DNA from: JBOGGN01 sp050744165
Lineage (GTDB): Bacteria; Actinomycetota; Acidimicrobiia; Acidimicrobiales; Palsa-688
DNA length: 43,124 bases
Assembly (NCBI GenBank): GCA_050744165.1
Contig: JBOGGN010000094.1
Location: forward strand, 1-43,124
Direction of reading: 5' to 3'
Part shown: positions 7,226 to 14,477 of the stretch, in pieces
Layout of the letters: every line of letters begins with the position of its first letter
Numbering within the stretch: position 1 is the first letter of the stretch
Translations under genes and position numbers: made by a program
Notes under the pieces: model-generated
What the model was told of the DNA's origin: nothing
Databases searched by the model: none
The model's input: only the letters and a program-made list of their open reading frames with translations

Positions 7226-8269
7226 TTGGACGAACACCCGATCCACCACCCAGGCCACAACCCGGGCCACTACCGGGGCCGAGCCGAGCGGGCCGATGGC
7301 CCGCCGCCGTCGGCGACCAGTGTCCTGCTTGACCCGATGTCCGAGCGGCCCGGCGCCCGCTTCGCCCGGCGCCTGCGCCGCCACTGGTATTGGGCTCGCA
7401 CCGAGGGGCTGCACCGGCTGATCGATGAGGACGACCTGCACCCGCTGGCCCGTTCCCGGGCCGCGGCCGAACGGTACTGGTGGCGCCGCAACCACCCCAT
7501 TGTCGCCGGTACGGCCGTGCCGGTCTTCCTCGTCGGCTTGCAGCGCTCAGGCACCAACATGCTTACCCGGGGACTGGACGCGTCTCGCCAGTTCCAGGTG
7601 TACAACGAGAACAGCCGCCGCGCCTTCCGGCGCTTCCGTGTGTGCGACGACGCCACGCTGCGGCGATTGATCGGTGCCAGCAAGTCTCGTTTCGTCCTGT
7701 TCAAACCGCTGTGCGACTCCCACCGGGTGGCGGAGTTGCTCGACCTTGTGGGGGACGGGCGGGGGCGGGCAATCTGGATGTTCCGTTCCGTGGACGGGCG
7801 CCTCCGTTCGGCTGTGTCCAAGTTCGGCGACGTCAACCGCCGGGTCTTGGACGCCATCGCCGCCGGGCAGGGCGCTGGCATGTGGCAGGCCCAGGCGATT
7901 TCGGACGCCAATGTGGATTTCCTGCGCCGGTTCGACTACGAGACCATGACTGCGGAAACGGCGGCCGCCTTGTTCTGGTATGTCCGCCATTCGCTGTACT
8001 TCGACCTCGGCCTCGACCAACGATCCGACACGACCATCGTGTCGTGGGATCGGCTGGTCGCCGCGCCGGAACCTGAGATGCAGGCCCTGTGCCGCTTTCT
8101 CGACCTTCCCTTCGACCAACGCCTGGTCGCCGACATCAGCCCGGCGCACCGCGGGGAGCGGAATCCGGTCACGATCGATCCCGCCGTGCGGGCGCGGTGC
8201 CAGGAGCTGGGCCAGCGACTAGCAGCCGCCGCCGAGGCGGCCGCCCAGGGTGGGTCCCGGCCCGCCTAG
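7226..8269 (+). CDS. Sulfotransferase-like protein (ST4), divergent
   Basis: 347 residues from TTG 7226. ATG 7338 (MSERPGARFA) is a plausible later start, since the first 37 residues are His/Pro-rich and look unconstrained. The 5'-loop FLVGLQRSGTNML lies at 101-113. The 3'-element is altered to FRSVDGRLRS: the Arg and the final Ser keep their spacing but the usual Asp is gone. SWDRLVAAP is the late motif. It belongs to a different sub-branch from ST1-ST3. It may still be active, because the PAPS-contacting Arg and Ser remain. It is the last gene of the plus-strand operon and overlaps the convergent lipoprotein gene by four bases. Confidence 0.78.
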   Translation: MDEHPIHHPGHNPGHYRGRAERADGPPPSATSVLLDPMSERPGARFARRLRRHWYWARTEGLHRLIDEDDLHPLARSRAAAERYWWRRNHPIVAGTAVPVFLVGLQRSGTNMLTRGLDASRQFQVYNENSRRAFRRFRVCDDATLRRLIGASKSRFVLFKPLCDSHRVAELLDLVGDGRGRAIWMFRSVDGRLRSAVSKFGDVNRRVLDAIAAGQGAGMWQAQAISDANVDFLRRFDYETMTAETAAALFWYVRHSLYFDLGLDQRSDTTIVSWDRLVAAPEPEMQALCRFLDLPFDQRLVADISPAHRGERNPVTIDPAVRARCQELGQRLAAAAEAAAQGGSRPA

Positions 8270-9441
8270 GGCGCGGGATTCTGGGCCATCTGGGTGACGG
8301 CGCCCGCCACTAAGGACTCAAGCTGGGAGGGCGAGTCGCTGCGATAGGACATCGGAAGCTCGATCGACTCAGCACCGAGTTGGGCGCCCAGTTGCACCGC
8401 CGACTTCAAGTCGCCGACGTTGGCGTTTGAGGCGGTTTGAAACGTGATCGGTCCTCCCATGGCCTGCATCGCCTCGTACAGCAGACCCAGGTTTTTTGAA
8501 GGCTGCGACTTGAGCGAGTTGTTTTCCAGCACGCAGCGCACCCCGAGCTGCTGACGGCAGTACTGCATGATGCTCTCCGGAAAGCTGAGGTCGACGTGTT
8601 GGCTCTGGTTCGCCACCACCGGCATGAACTGGTTCAGGGTGAGGTCGGACGACGTCATCTTCCAGACCTTGTGGGCGTCGATCTCGGCCTTCTGGCAGGC
8701 CTCGTCGGCGGCCATGGTGTACCCCGCGGACAGCCAGTCGTTGAGTGACGCCTGATCGGGGACCTGGCGCCGAAACGGCTCGTCGAACACTGTGGTGCAC
8801 TGGCTGATGACGACCTCGCGGATCTCCGGCATGCCGTCGTACCTGGCCGCCAGCTCGTCTTGCAGCGTGGCGTAGGCCTGGGCGAACTGCGGCGTCCAGA
8901 AGCGGGGCGACCTGCCGCTTTGTCCGCTGTCGGTCACCGGAAAGGTCGGTCCGCCGAGGGTCATGGCCCATGCCGGCGAGTTGATCCCGGCATAGACCCG
9001 CAGCTTCAAGGCGACATGGCCGCCGTGGCTGTTGATGGCCCGGGCGGCGGCGATCGCCTGGTCGATGGCGTTGTTGGCCGCGATCGGGCCCCCTTCGGTG
9101 GGCTGGAGCGCCGACCAATCGACTTGCACTACCCAGGCATCGACCGGGTAGCCCTCGGGGGGCATTCCGTTGCGGTCGATGAGCCCTCGGATGACCGGTT
9201 TGAGCCCGGGAGGCGCCGCCGGCTCGGTGGTGGAACCCGGAACCCCCGTCGAGGACGTCGAAGCGCCGGTCGTGGCCGTCGGCGCCGTCGGCGCGGTACT
9301 GGGATGGTGGCTGCCGGCACAGCTGCTCAACAGCAGCGCCAAGATCCCCACACCGACCAGCCCAACCGCGACCAGCTTGGGCACACTCGTCCGGGTCCGT
9401 CGGGCCGCCTGCCCCACCCCGCCCGGATCGGACCAGCTCAC
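8266..9441 (-). CDS. Lipoprotein with TIM-barrel glycosidase-like domain
   Basis: 391 residues from GTG 9441. A basic N-terminus, hydrophobic segment and lipobox LLSSC (Cys41) predict a lipid-anchored extracytoplasmic protein, followed by a Ser/Thr/Pro linker. The remainder reads like a clan GH-A type TIM barrel: DAWVVQVDWSALQPTEGG, then AINSHGGHVALKLRVYAG with SPAWA. Candidate catalytic acids are the Glu in FDEPF and in CVLENNS, neither proven. It could trim or remodel the polysaccharide outside the cell. An ATG at 9513, two bases after the flippase stop (TGAGGATG), is an alternative start, but it would put the lipobox 64 residues in. It is the last gene of the minus-strand operon. Confidence 0.75.
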   Translation of the reverse strand: MSWSDPGGVGQAARRTRTSVPKLVAVGLVGVGILALLLSSCAGSHHPSTAPTAPTATTGASTSSTGVPGSTTEPAAPPGLKPVIRGLIDRNGMPPEGYPVDAWVVQVDWSALQPTEGGPIAANNAIDQAIAAARAINSHGGHVALKLRVYAGINSPAWAMTLGGPTFPVTDSGQSGRSPRFWTPQFAQAYATLQDELAARYDGMPEIREVVISQCTTVFDEPFRRQVPDQASLNDWLSAGYTMAADEACQKAEIDAHKVWKMTSSDLTLNQFMPVVANQSQHVDLSFPESIMQYCRQQLGVRCVLENNSLKSQPSKNLGLLYEAMQAMGGPITFQTASNANVGDLKSAVQLGAQLGAESIELPMSYRSDSPSQLESLVAGAVTQMAQNPAP

Positions 9442-9515
9442 AGGGTCATTCTGGCACCCGGTCCTGATGTCACAGCATCGACCGGTTCGGTCGTGACCTG
9501 GCCGTTCAGCCATCC

Positions 9516-11117
9516 TCAGACGCTCTGCGACCCCGACGGCGACCGCTTCAGGAGGCTGACGAGAAGCAGGCGATCATCGGTGCTGACCCCGAGCAGCAGC
9601 AGCACCGCCAGGTAGGTCACGCACACGACAGCGGTTCCCCCGAAAAGGGCGACCAAGCCGCTGCTGTTGAGCAGCACCGCGACACCGGCGGCCGCGGCCA
9701 CCGACCCGGCCGCGAAACCCTTGGCGCTGCTGGCGTCGAACGGCAGCATTCCCATGCCTCGGCTGACCTGGAACACCCGGGCGGCGTTGACCGCCACCAG
9801 AGCGACGGCCCACGCCACCGCCGAGCCGACGATGCCGTAGCGAGGGATGAGCACCAGGTTGAGCGCCACGTTGAGCACCAGGGCACCGACGTTGTCGAGC
9901 ATGGACACGGTGATCCGGCCCGACATGTTGAGCATCAGGCCACACGGTCCGGTGGCGGAGTCGACGATGCTCCCAAGGCTCAGGATCACCGTCACGCTGG
10001 CACCGGCCACAAACCTCTGGCCGAACAACAGCCGCAGGGCTTCATGGGGAAAGACCAGCAACACGACGAAGGCAGGAATCGACAGCCGCACGATCCAGCT
10101 GGTGGACGCGGTGTACAAGCGCCCCAAGGCGGTGTCGAGCCGCCGGTGGTACAAATCGGCGATCCGAGGCGCCAACGAGGCAGTGATCGGCGTGGCGACG
10201 AAGGTCGCCAGGGTCACCAGGCGGGTCGAGGACGTGTACAGCCCGACTTGGGAACCGGTTTTGTAGATCCCGAGCAGCAGAGTGTCCGCCCACACCAGCC
10301 CCGTCGAGGCAAGCGACGCCAACCAGCTGACGATGGAGAAGGACATGAGTCGCCGCCACTGGTAGACGGGACGCTGGTGGCGCACTCGGTGGCCCATGAG
10401 GATCCTCAACCACACCAGCGCCGCCAGGGCCTCAGCCCAGCTGCTTATAGCCAGGGCGATCAAGGCTCCTTCGACGTTGTGGCTGCGGCTTACCAGAACG
10501 ATGGTGAGAGAAAGCCGGAGGACCGGCTCGAAGACAAACCCGACCAGCGCGTAAGGCTTCATGGTGCGAAACCCCTGGGTGGCCGAGAGGGCGGCGCTGC
10601 TGAGCGACAGCGCCGGCAGGGAGATTCCCACCAGGCGCAGTCCCTCGGTCAGGGCCGGTTCGTTGAAGGCGGCCCGACTCATCCATCCGGCGCTGGCGAA
10701 CAGTGCGCCACCGAACACCATGGCTGCGGGGGTGGTGATCCCGAGGCCAAGGCGCACCATGCCTCGCATGGCCGCTCGATCGCCCTCGGCCAGGTTGACC
10801 GCGACAAACCGGGTCAGTCCGGCCCGGAACCCGCTCAGGGCCAGCAGGCTCAATAACTGGAGGAAGGCGTAGGCCTCGAAGTACACGCCCGCCGCATTGC
10901 GCCCCAGCCGCCGAGCGACGTAGATGGTGAGGCCCAACAAGACGAGCTGGCTGATCACGGTGGCGACCAGGTTCAGCAGGCCGCCCTTGGCGAGGCCCAC
11001 CATCTCCCGGCCCACCATCTCCCGGCCCACCATCTCCTGGCCCACCGCCCTCGGCGGATTGGCGCCGCCGTCGTCGCCCGCCGGTTGCCCCCCTAGATCG
11101 GCAGGGGACTCATCCAT
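9516..11117 (-). CDS. Wzx-type polysaccharide flippase (MATE/MOP superfamily)
   Basis: 533 residues. About 14 membrane spans occupy residues 60-525, beginning at LVATVISQLVLLGLTIYVA. The layout matches the Wzx/RfbX oligosaccharide flippases, which move undecaprenyl-linked repeat units across the inner membrane. The start at ATG 11117 overlaps the upstream sulfotransferase stop by eight bases (ATGGATGA). The longer frame to 11219 is a shadow. The cytosolic N-terminus carries a five-residue tandem repeat (EMVGR, three copies), each containing an in-frame ATG, so shorter products starting within the repeat are possible. Wzz, polymerase and priming enzyme nearby support a Wzx/Wzy pathway. Confidence 0.87.
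   Translation of the reverse strand: MDESPADLGGQPAGDDGGANPPRAVGQEMVGREMVGREMVGLAKGGLLNLVATVISQLVLLGLTIYVARRLGRNAAGVYFEAYAFLQLLSLLALSGFRAGLTRFVAVNLAEGDRAAMRGMVRLGLGITTPAAMVFGGALFASAGWMSRAAFNEPALTEGLRLVGISLPALSLSSAALSATQGFRTMKPYALVGFVFEPVLRLSLTIVLVSRSHNVEGALIALAISSWAEALAALVWLRILMGHRVRHQRPVYQWRRLMSFSIVSWLASLASTGLVWADTLLLGIYKTGSQVGLYTSSTRLVTLATFVATPITASLAPRIADLYHRRLDTALGRLYTASTSWIVRLSIPAFVVLLVFPHEALRLLFGQRFVAGASVTVILSLGSIVDSATGPCGLMLNMSGRITVSMLDNVGALVLNVALNLVLIPRYGIVGSAVAWAVALVAVNAARVFQVSRGMGMLPFDASSAKGFAAGSVAAAAGVAVLLNSSGLVALFGGTAVVCVTYLAVLLLLGVSTDDRLLLVSLLKRSPSGSQSV
10996..11040. repeat. 15-bp tandem repeat, three copies, inside the flippase gene
   Basis: Units at 10996-11010, 11011-11025 and 11026-11040 are identical except for one base in the third. 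On the coding strand they encode EMVGR repeats. The unit length is a multiple of three, so a gain or loss changes the N-terminus without a frameshift. Confidence 0.85.
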
Positions 11118-12015
11118 TCCAGCCAGCCGCTCGTCCAAGCAGCTCGGACAGGTGCTCGTTGGCGGCGGCATAGCGCCGTCGTAACTCCGCTCGGGTGGCG
11201 TCAGACGGAGGGGGGACATGCGGACCGCTCTGGCGGCTGTGGCGCGGGAAGGCCGCGAGGTGATGCGGTCTCAGGCCGACAAAGCGCAGCACGGCGGCGA
11301 AAACATCGTCAGGCGCGCGGTACAACTCCTCGCTCAGCACGACCATCACCTGTTCTCGGTCGTAGTGGCGGTACCACTCTTCCAACTGCTCGGCGTAGCA
11401 ACCCCGGTGGAAGTAGGAGAACTGGCGGTGGGCGACACCGGGATAGCCAGGATCGTCGAGCAAGCGCTGGCGCTCGCCCTCGAGCCGAGCATCCTCGGCG
11501 TCGAGTGCCTGCTCGAAGGACAGCGGTTCGAGACCGAGGCCGACGTTGTGGCGGAAGTGGGAAAAGGCCCGAGCCACGGGGTCTCGCAGCAGTACCAGGA
11601 TTCGAGCGTCGGGCAGTACCCGGTGCGCCCGAGCGGCGGCCGCCGGGTGGAACAGGTAGTACGGCGTGGCTTCGAGGGTCTGCCGGTTGCCGTCGCCGTT
11701 CTGAGGAAAGTGCGACCGGTACCAGGCGACGGTTCTCTCTGAGTGCAGCGAAAAGTACTGGAGCTCTTTGCGCACCGGCTTGTGCACGTCAGGGTGCTGA
11801 CCCAGGTACTGGTAGAGGGAGGTCGTGCCGCCCCGTTGAGCTCCGACGATGAGGATCGACGGGAGCATCCGGCGTGACGCCGTGGGTCGCCGGGCCAGGG
11901 CCCGTCCGTCGCGAAAGGCCCGGCGTACGGCCTCGAGTTGATGCTGTTTCAGGCTTGACCCGGACCCGGCCTTGTCACTCCGGCCGAGCGGCCCCCACGG
12001 GGCTCGGAAGGGCAT
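11110..12015 (-). CDS. Sulfotransferase domain protein, Sulfotransfer_1/NDST-like (ST5)
   Basis: 301 residues from ATG 12015. The 5'-loop ILIVGAQRGGTTSLYQYL lies at 54-71. The KELQYFS element that follows corresponds to the K-E-x-x-[FY]-F signature of heparan-sulfate and carbohydrate sulfotransferases. LLRDPVARAFSHF is the 3'-phosphate motif. GCYAEQLEEWYRHYDREQ is the late NDST-like block. This is a different branch from ST1-ST4, typical of carbohydrate O/N-sulfotransferases. The start lies within the tail of the Wzz gene (41-base overlap); ATG 11868 is a shorter alternative. The stop overlaps the flippase start. Position between Wzz and Wzx makes a polysaccharide acceptor likely. Confidence 0.88.
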   Translation of the reverse strand: MPFRAPWGPLGRSDKAGSGSSLKQHQLEAVRRAFRDGRALARRPTASRRMLPSILIVGAQRGGTTSLYQYLGQHPDVHKPVRKELQYFSLHSERTVAWYRSHFPQNGDGNRQTLEATPYYLFHPAAAARAHRVLPDARILVLLRDPVARAFSHFRHNVGLGLEPLSFEQALDAEDARLEGERQRLLDDPGYPGVAHRQFSYFHRGCYAEQLEEWYRHYDREQVMVVLSEELYRAPDDVFAAVLRFVGLRPHHLAAFPRHSRQSGPHVPPPSDATRAELRRRYAAANEHLSELLGRAAGWNG

Positions 12016-13255
12016 CGCTGGTACCGTTCCCCGGCCTGGCCCCACCCACCTCGGCGCTGCGGTCAGCGTCGAGTACGGCCGTCTTGACGCCGTGACCGCC
12101 ATTGGTCGCAGCCCCGCCCTCGGCGGTCGGACCGCCGTTGGTCGTGCCACCATTGCCCTCGCGCGACTGGTCGGGTGCCCCGACCGGCTCTCGAAGGGCG
12201 TCGGCGGGTGGCCCCGCGGGGGCGGCCACGAGGGTTCGGGCGGACGCAGCCGGCGCTGAGGAGACCTCCGGCGAGGGCATTGAGACGCCCGTGTCGGCGG
12301 GCGCCGTCCTGACCTCACCTGGGACACGACGCCGGCGCATGGCCTCCAGCACGAACACGATGCCGATCGCCAGGGCCAGGGCCGACCCGAAGGCGACCGC
12401 GGCCGCGGCTGCGGTGGCTTGGAGGAAGGACACCTTCGAGGTGGCGCCGAGGGTGACGACCTGGCTCGGATCGGCCGCTGCAAACTGCGCTTGGGCCTGC
12501 TGGTAAGTCTGATTGGCGGCGTTGAGCTGGGTCTGGGCCTGGCTCTGCTGATCCTTCAAGTTCAGGTAGGTCGCCAGGACTCCGGCCAGCTGCGTGAGCT
12601 GCTGCTGCTTGGCCGCGATCTCCGGAGCCAGGTTGTTGGCCTCGATGGTGTTGTTGCTGGCCTGCGCCTGGTCCTGGGTCTGCTGGAGCTGGGAGATCTC
12701 CGTCGCCAGCACCTGGTAGTCGCGGTCGGGCACCGGCGTCCCGCTTGCCTTGGCGAAATCGGCCAGCTGGTTGTTCACGTTGGCCAGCTGTTGCTGGGCC
12801 GCGGTCAAGGGCTGCTTGGCCACCGTCACCTGAGACTGGAAGAGGTAAAGCAACGCCTGCCGGGCGGCGTCATTGGCGACCGGCCCGACATCGACCTTCT
12901 TCGATCCGGTGTAGGTCACCAAGAGGACGCTGCTGAGCCCGACCTCAGAGGAACTCAGGCCCGCGCTGATGCGCTTCTTCGGGACCTTGAGGTCGCTCGA
13001 CACCTTGGCGATGATGACTGGCGAGGTCAGCACCGCCTGGAAGTTGGCGACGAAGGTCTTTGGACCGGCCGAACCGGTGTACTGGTTGCTGCTGGCGCCA
13101 CCGACCAGCGCCGGCGCCGCCACTGTCGCAGTGGCCGTGAACTGCGGGGGCTTTACCAGCTGCAGTCCCGCCACCACGACCAACGCCGCCAGCGGGACAA
13201 GCACCAAAATCCACCAGCGGCGCTTCGCTGCGTCAAGGTAGTCGTTCAGTTCCAC
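11975..13255 (-). CDS. Wzz-type chain-length determinant protein (Wzz1) with long cytosolic tail
   Basis: 426 residues from GTG 13255. The first span is at 15-33 and is followed by PPQFTATATV, a common Wzz entry motif. A periplasmic Gln/Ala-rich coiled coil covers about 147-260 and the second span 278-304. A 115-residue tail after the RRRR stop-transfer is Gly/Ala/Pro/Thr-rich and disordered. No Walker motifs or Tyr cluster are present, so this is not a tyrosine autokinase; the tail might recruit another partner. It probably sets polymer length with the Wzy protein. It is first in the minus operon Wzz1-ST5-flippase-lipoprotein and divergent from a second Wzz gene. Confidence 0.87.
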   Translation of the reverse strand: MELNDYLDAAKRRWWILVLVPLAALVVVAGLQLVKPPQFTATATVAAPALVGGASSNQYTGSAGPKTFVANFQAVLTSPVIIAKVSSDLKVPKKRISAGLSSSEVGLSSVLLVTYTGSKKVDVGPVANDAARQALLYLFQSQVTVAKQPLTAAQQQLANVNNQLADFAKASGTPVPDRDYQVLATEISQLQQTQDQAQASNNTIEANNLAPEIAAKQQQLTQLAGVLATYLNLKDQQSQAQTQLNAANQTYQQAQAQFAAADPSQVVTLGATSKVSFLQATAAAAAVAFGSALALAIGIVFVLEAMRRRRVPGEVRTAPADTGVSMPSPEVSSAPAASARTLVAAPAGPPADALREPVGAPDQSREGNGGTTNGGPTAEGGAATNGGHGVKTAVLDADRSAEVGGARPGNGTSDALPSPVGAARPE

Positions 13256-13362
13256 CAGAACGCCGTCCTCTTTCTCGTCGGTGCTGGTTCGAAGTCGTCA
13301 AGGCCGAGCAGATCAGCCGCGGCGAATGGAGCGGTCCGGTTCCACGAGGTCACTCGGAGGTG

Positions 13363-13372
13363 AGGGTAACGC
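13363..13372 (-). promoter_or_regulatory. Putative -10 region of the Wzz1 operon (GCGTTACCCT)
   Basis: Read on the minus strand, GCGTTACCCT contains a TANNNT hexamer about 108 bases before the Wzz1 start. The identical decamer occurs on the plus strand before Wzz2, suggesting matched control of the divergent pair. No clear -35 element is seen. The rest of 13256-13520 shows no gene. Confidence 0.35.
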
Positions 13373-13500
13373 GCGGCCTAACCGCCCGCAATGCTGCGGC
13401 TGACGAACGACGGAACATAGGCGGTCCTGCCAGCGGGTCGCAATTCCGTCTTCAGGAGATCTCAGCGGGAGAGGAACCGGTGTCCTGGCGAGAGGGGGCT

Positions 13501-13510
13501 GCGTTACCCT
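13501..13510 (+). promoter_or_regulatory. Putative -10 region of Wzz2 (GCGTTACCCT)
   Basis: The decamer ends ten bases before the GTG of Wzz2, so the mRNA leader would be only a few bases long. It is identical to the box on the opposite strand at 13372-13363. Confidence 0.4.
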
Positions 13511-13520
13511 GGGCGCCGAC

Positions 13521-14477
13521 GTGGAGATCATCGACTACCTCGGCGTGCTCGGTAGGCGTTGCTGGGTCCTGGTGCTGACGCCGATCCTTGCCGGAGTGGT
13601 TTTCGCGGGCGTCGCCTTCCATCTCGGACACAAGAACGTGGTCAACGCCCAGATCGAGTCGCCAACCTTGGTTGGGGTGGGGGGCGCCGAAAGCGACGGC
13701 AACCAGTACAGCATCGAGCTGCAGAACACCCTCCAGGTCGAGCTGGCCAACAAGGCGGTGCTGGACGAGATCTCCCGCGACACCGGAGTGTCGGTGGCCA
13801 AGCTGAAGGCAGGCCTCTCGGTCGGGCGCCACAAGCCCAGCAGCTTCGCCGTCATCACCTTCACCGGCGGCAGCGCCAAAAAGTCCAAGGCGGTGGCCCA
13901 GGCGGCGGGTGATGTGGCCTACGGTACGGTGCTGGCTGAGGAACAGCAGGCTGTCTCGGCGCCGTTGACCTCGGCCCAGAACGATCTGGCCAACGCCCAG
14001 CAGGCCGTGGTGACCCAGGAGACGAACACCCCCGACCCGCTGACGGCGTTCATCGTCGACCGGATCGAAGTATCACGGCTCGAGTCCGTGTTGGCCCGCC
14101 ACCTGTCCACCGGCAACCTGGCGGCCGCCACCCAAGATGACTCGGCCCTGACCCAGGCCCGGACGAAGGAGAACTCGCTCGTCACCGCCGTAGGCACCCA
14201 GCAGGAGCTGGTCAACGCCCGTGACCAAGCCCGCACGGCGCAGGAGGTCCGTTTCCGGGAGTTCGTCAAGGCCGAGAACCGCCTCACGGCCTCCGATCCG
14301 GCCAACGCGGTGCACGTGGGGACGCCGAAGAAGTCGCTCCCGCTCAAGGAGATGGTGCTCCTTGGCGGCGGCGCCGGCGGGGCCGCACTGGCAATCGAGT
14401 TCCTGATCCAGGCGGTCAGCGAGTCCCAGCGGTGGCTGCACCAGCGGGCGGAAGCTCCCGCACCGAGCCTGGCTTAG
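13521..14477 (+). CDS. Second Wzz-type chain-length determinant protein (Wzz2)
   Basis: 318 residues from GTG 13521. MEIIDYLGVLGRRCWVLVL parallels the N-terminus of Wzz1 (MELNDYLDAAKRRWWILVL), with the first span at about 14-33. A periplasmic alpha-helical region with Gln/Ala/Asn coiled coils follows, and a second span near 278-298 (LLGGGAGGAALAIEFLI). The cytosolic tail is only about 20 residues, against 115 in Wzz1. It is a paralogue of Wzz1; the two may form mixed oligomers or act at different stages. Its 3' end overlaps the polymerase gene on the other strand by 62 bases. Confidence 0.83.
   Translation: MEIIDYLGVLGRRCWVLVLTPILAGVVFAGVAFHLGHKNVVNAQIESPTLVGVGGAESDGNQYSIELQNTLQVELANKAVLDEISRDTGVSVAKLKAGLSVGRHKPSSFAVITFTGGSAKKSKAVAQAAGDVAYGTVLAEEQQAVSAPLTSAQNDLANAQQAVVTQETNTPDPLTAFIVDRIEVSRLESVLARHLSTGNLAAATQDDSALTQARTKENSLVTAVGTQQELVNARDQARTAQEVRFREFVKAENRLTASDPANAVHVGTPKKSLPLKEMVLLGGGAGGAALAIEFLIQAVSESQRWLHQRAEAPAPSLA

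Noticed and set aside
10981..11050. CRISPR-like repeat array
   Set aside because: The units are contiguous with no spacers and lie in frame in the flippase gene.
12016..12483. N-terminal extension of ST5 to 12483
   Set aside because: The extension is Arg/Pro/Ser shadow sequence of the Wzz1 tail; sulfotransferase similarity begins near residue 50 of the shorter form.
13285..13300. tRNA T-arm-like GGTTCGA
   Set aside because: No cloverleaf partners or acceptor stem can be drawn around it. No tRNA was recognised anywhere in the window.
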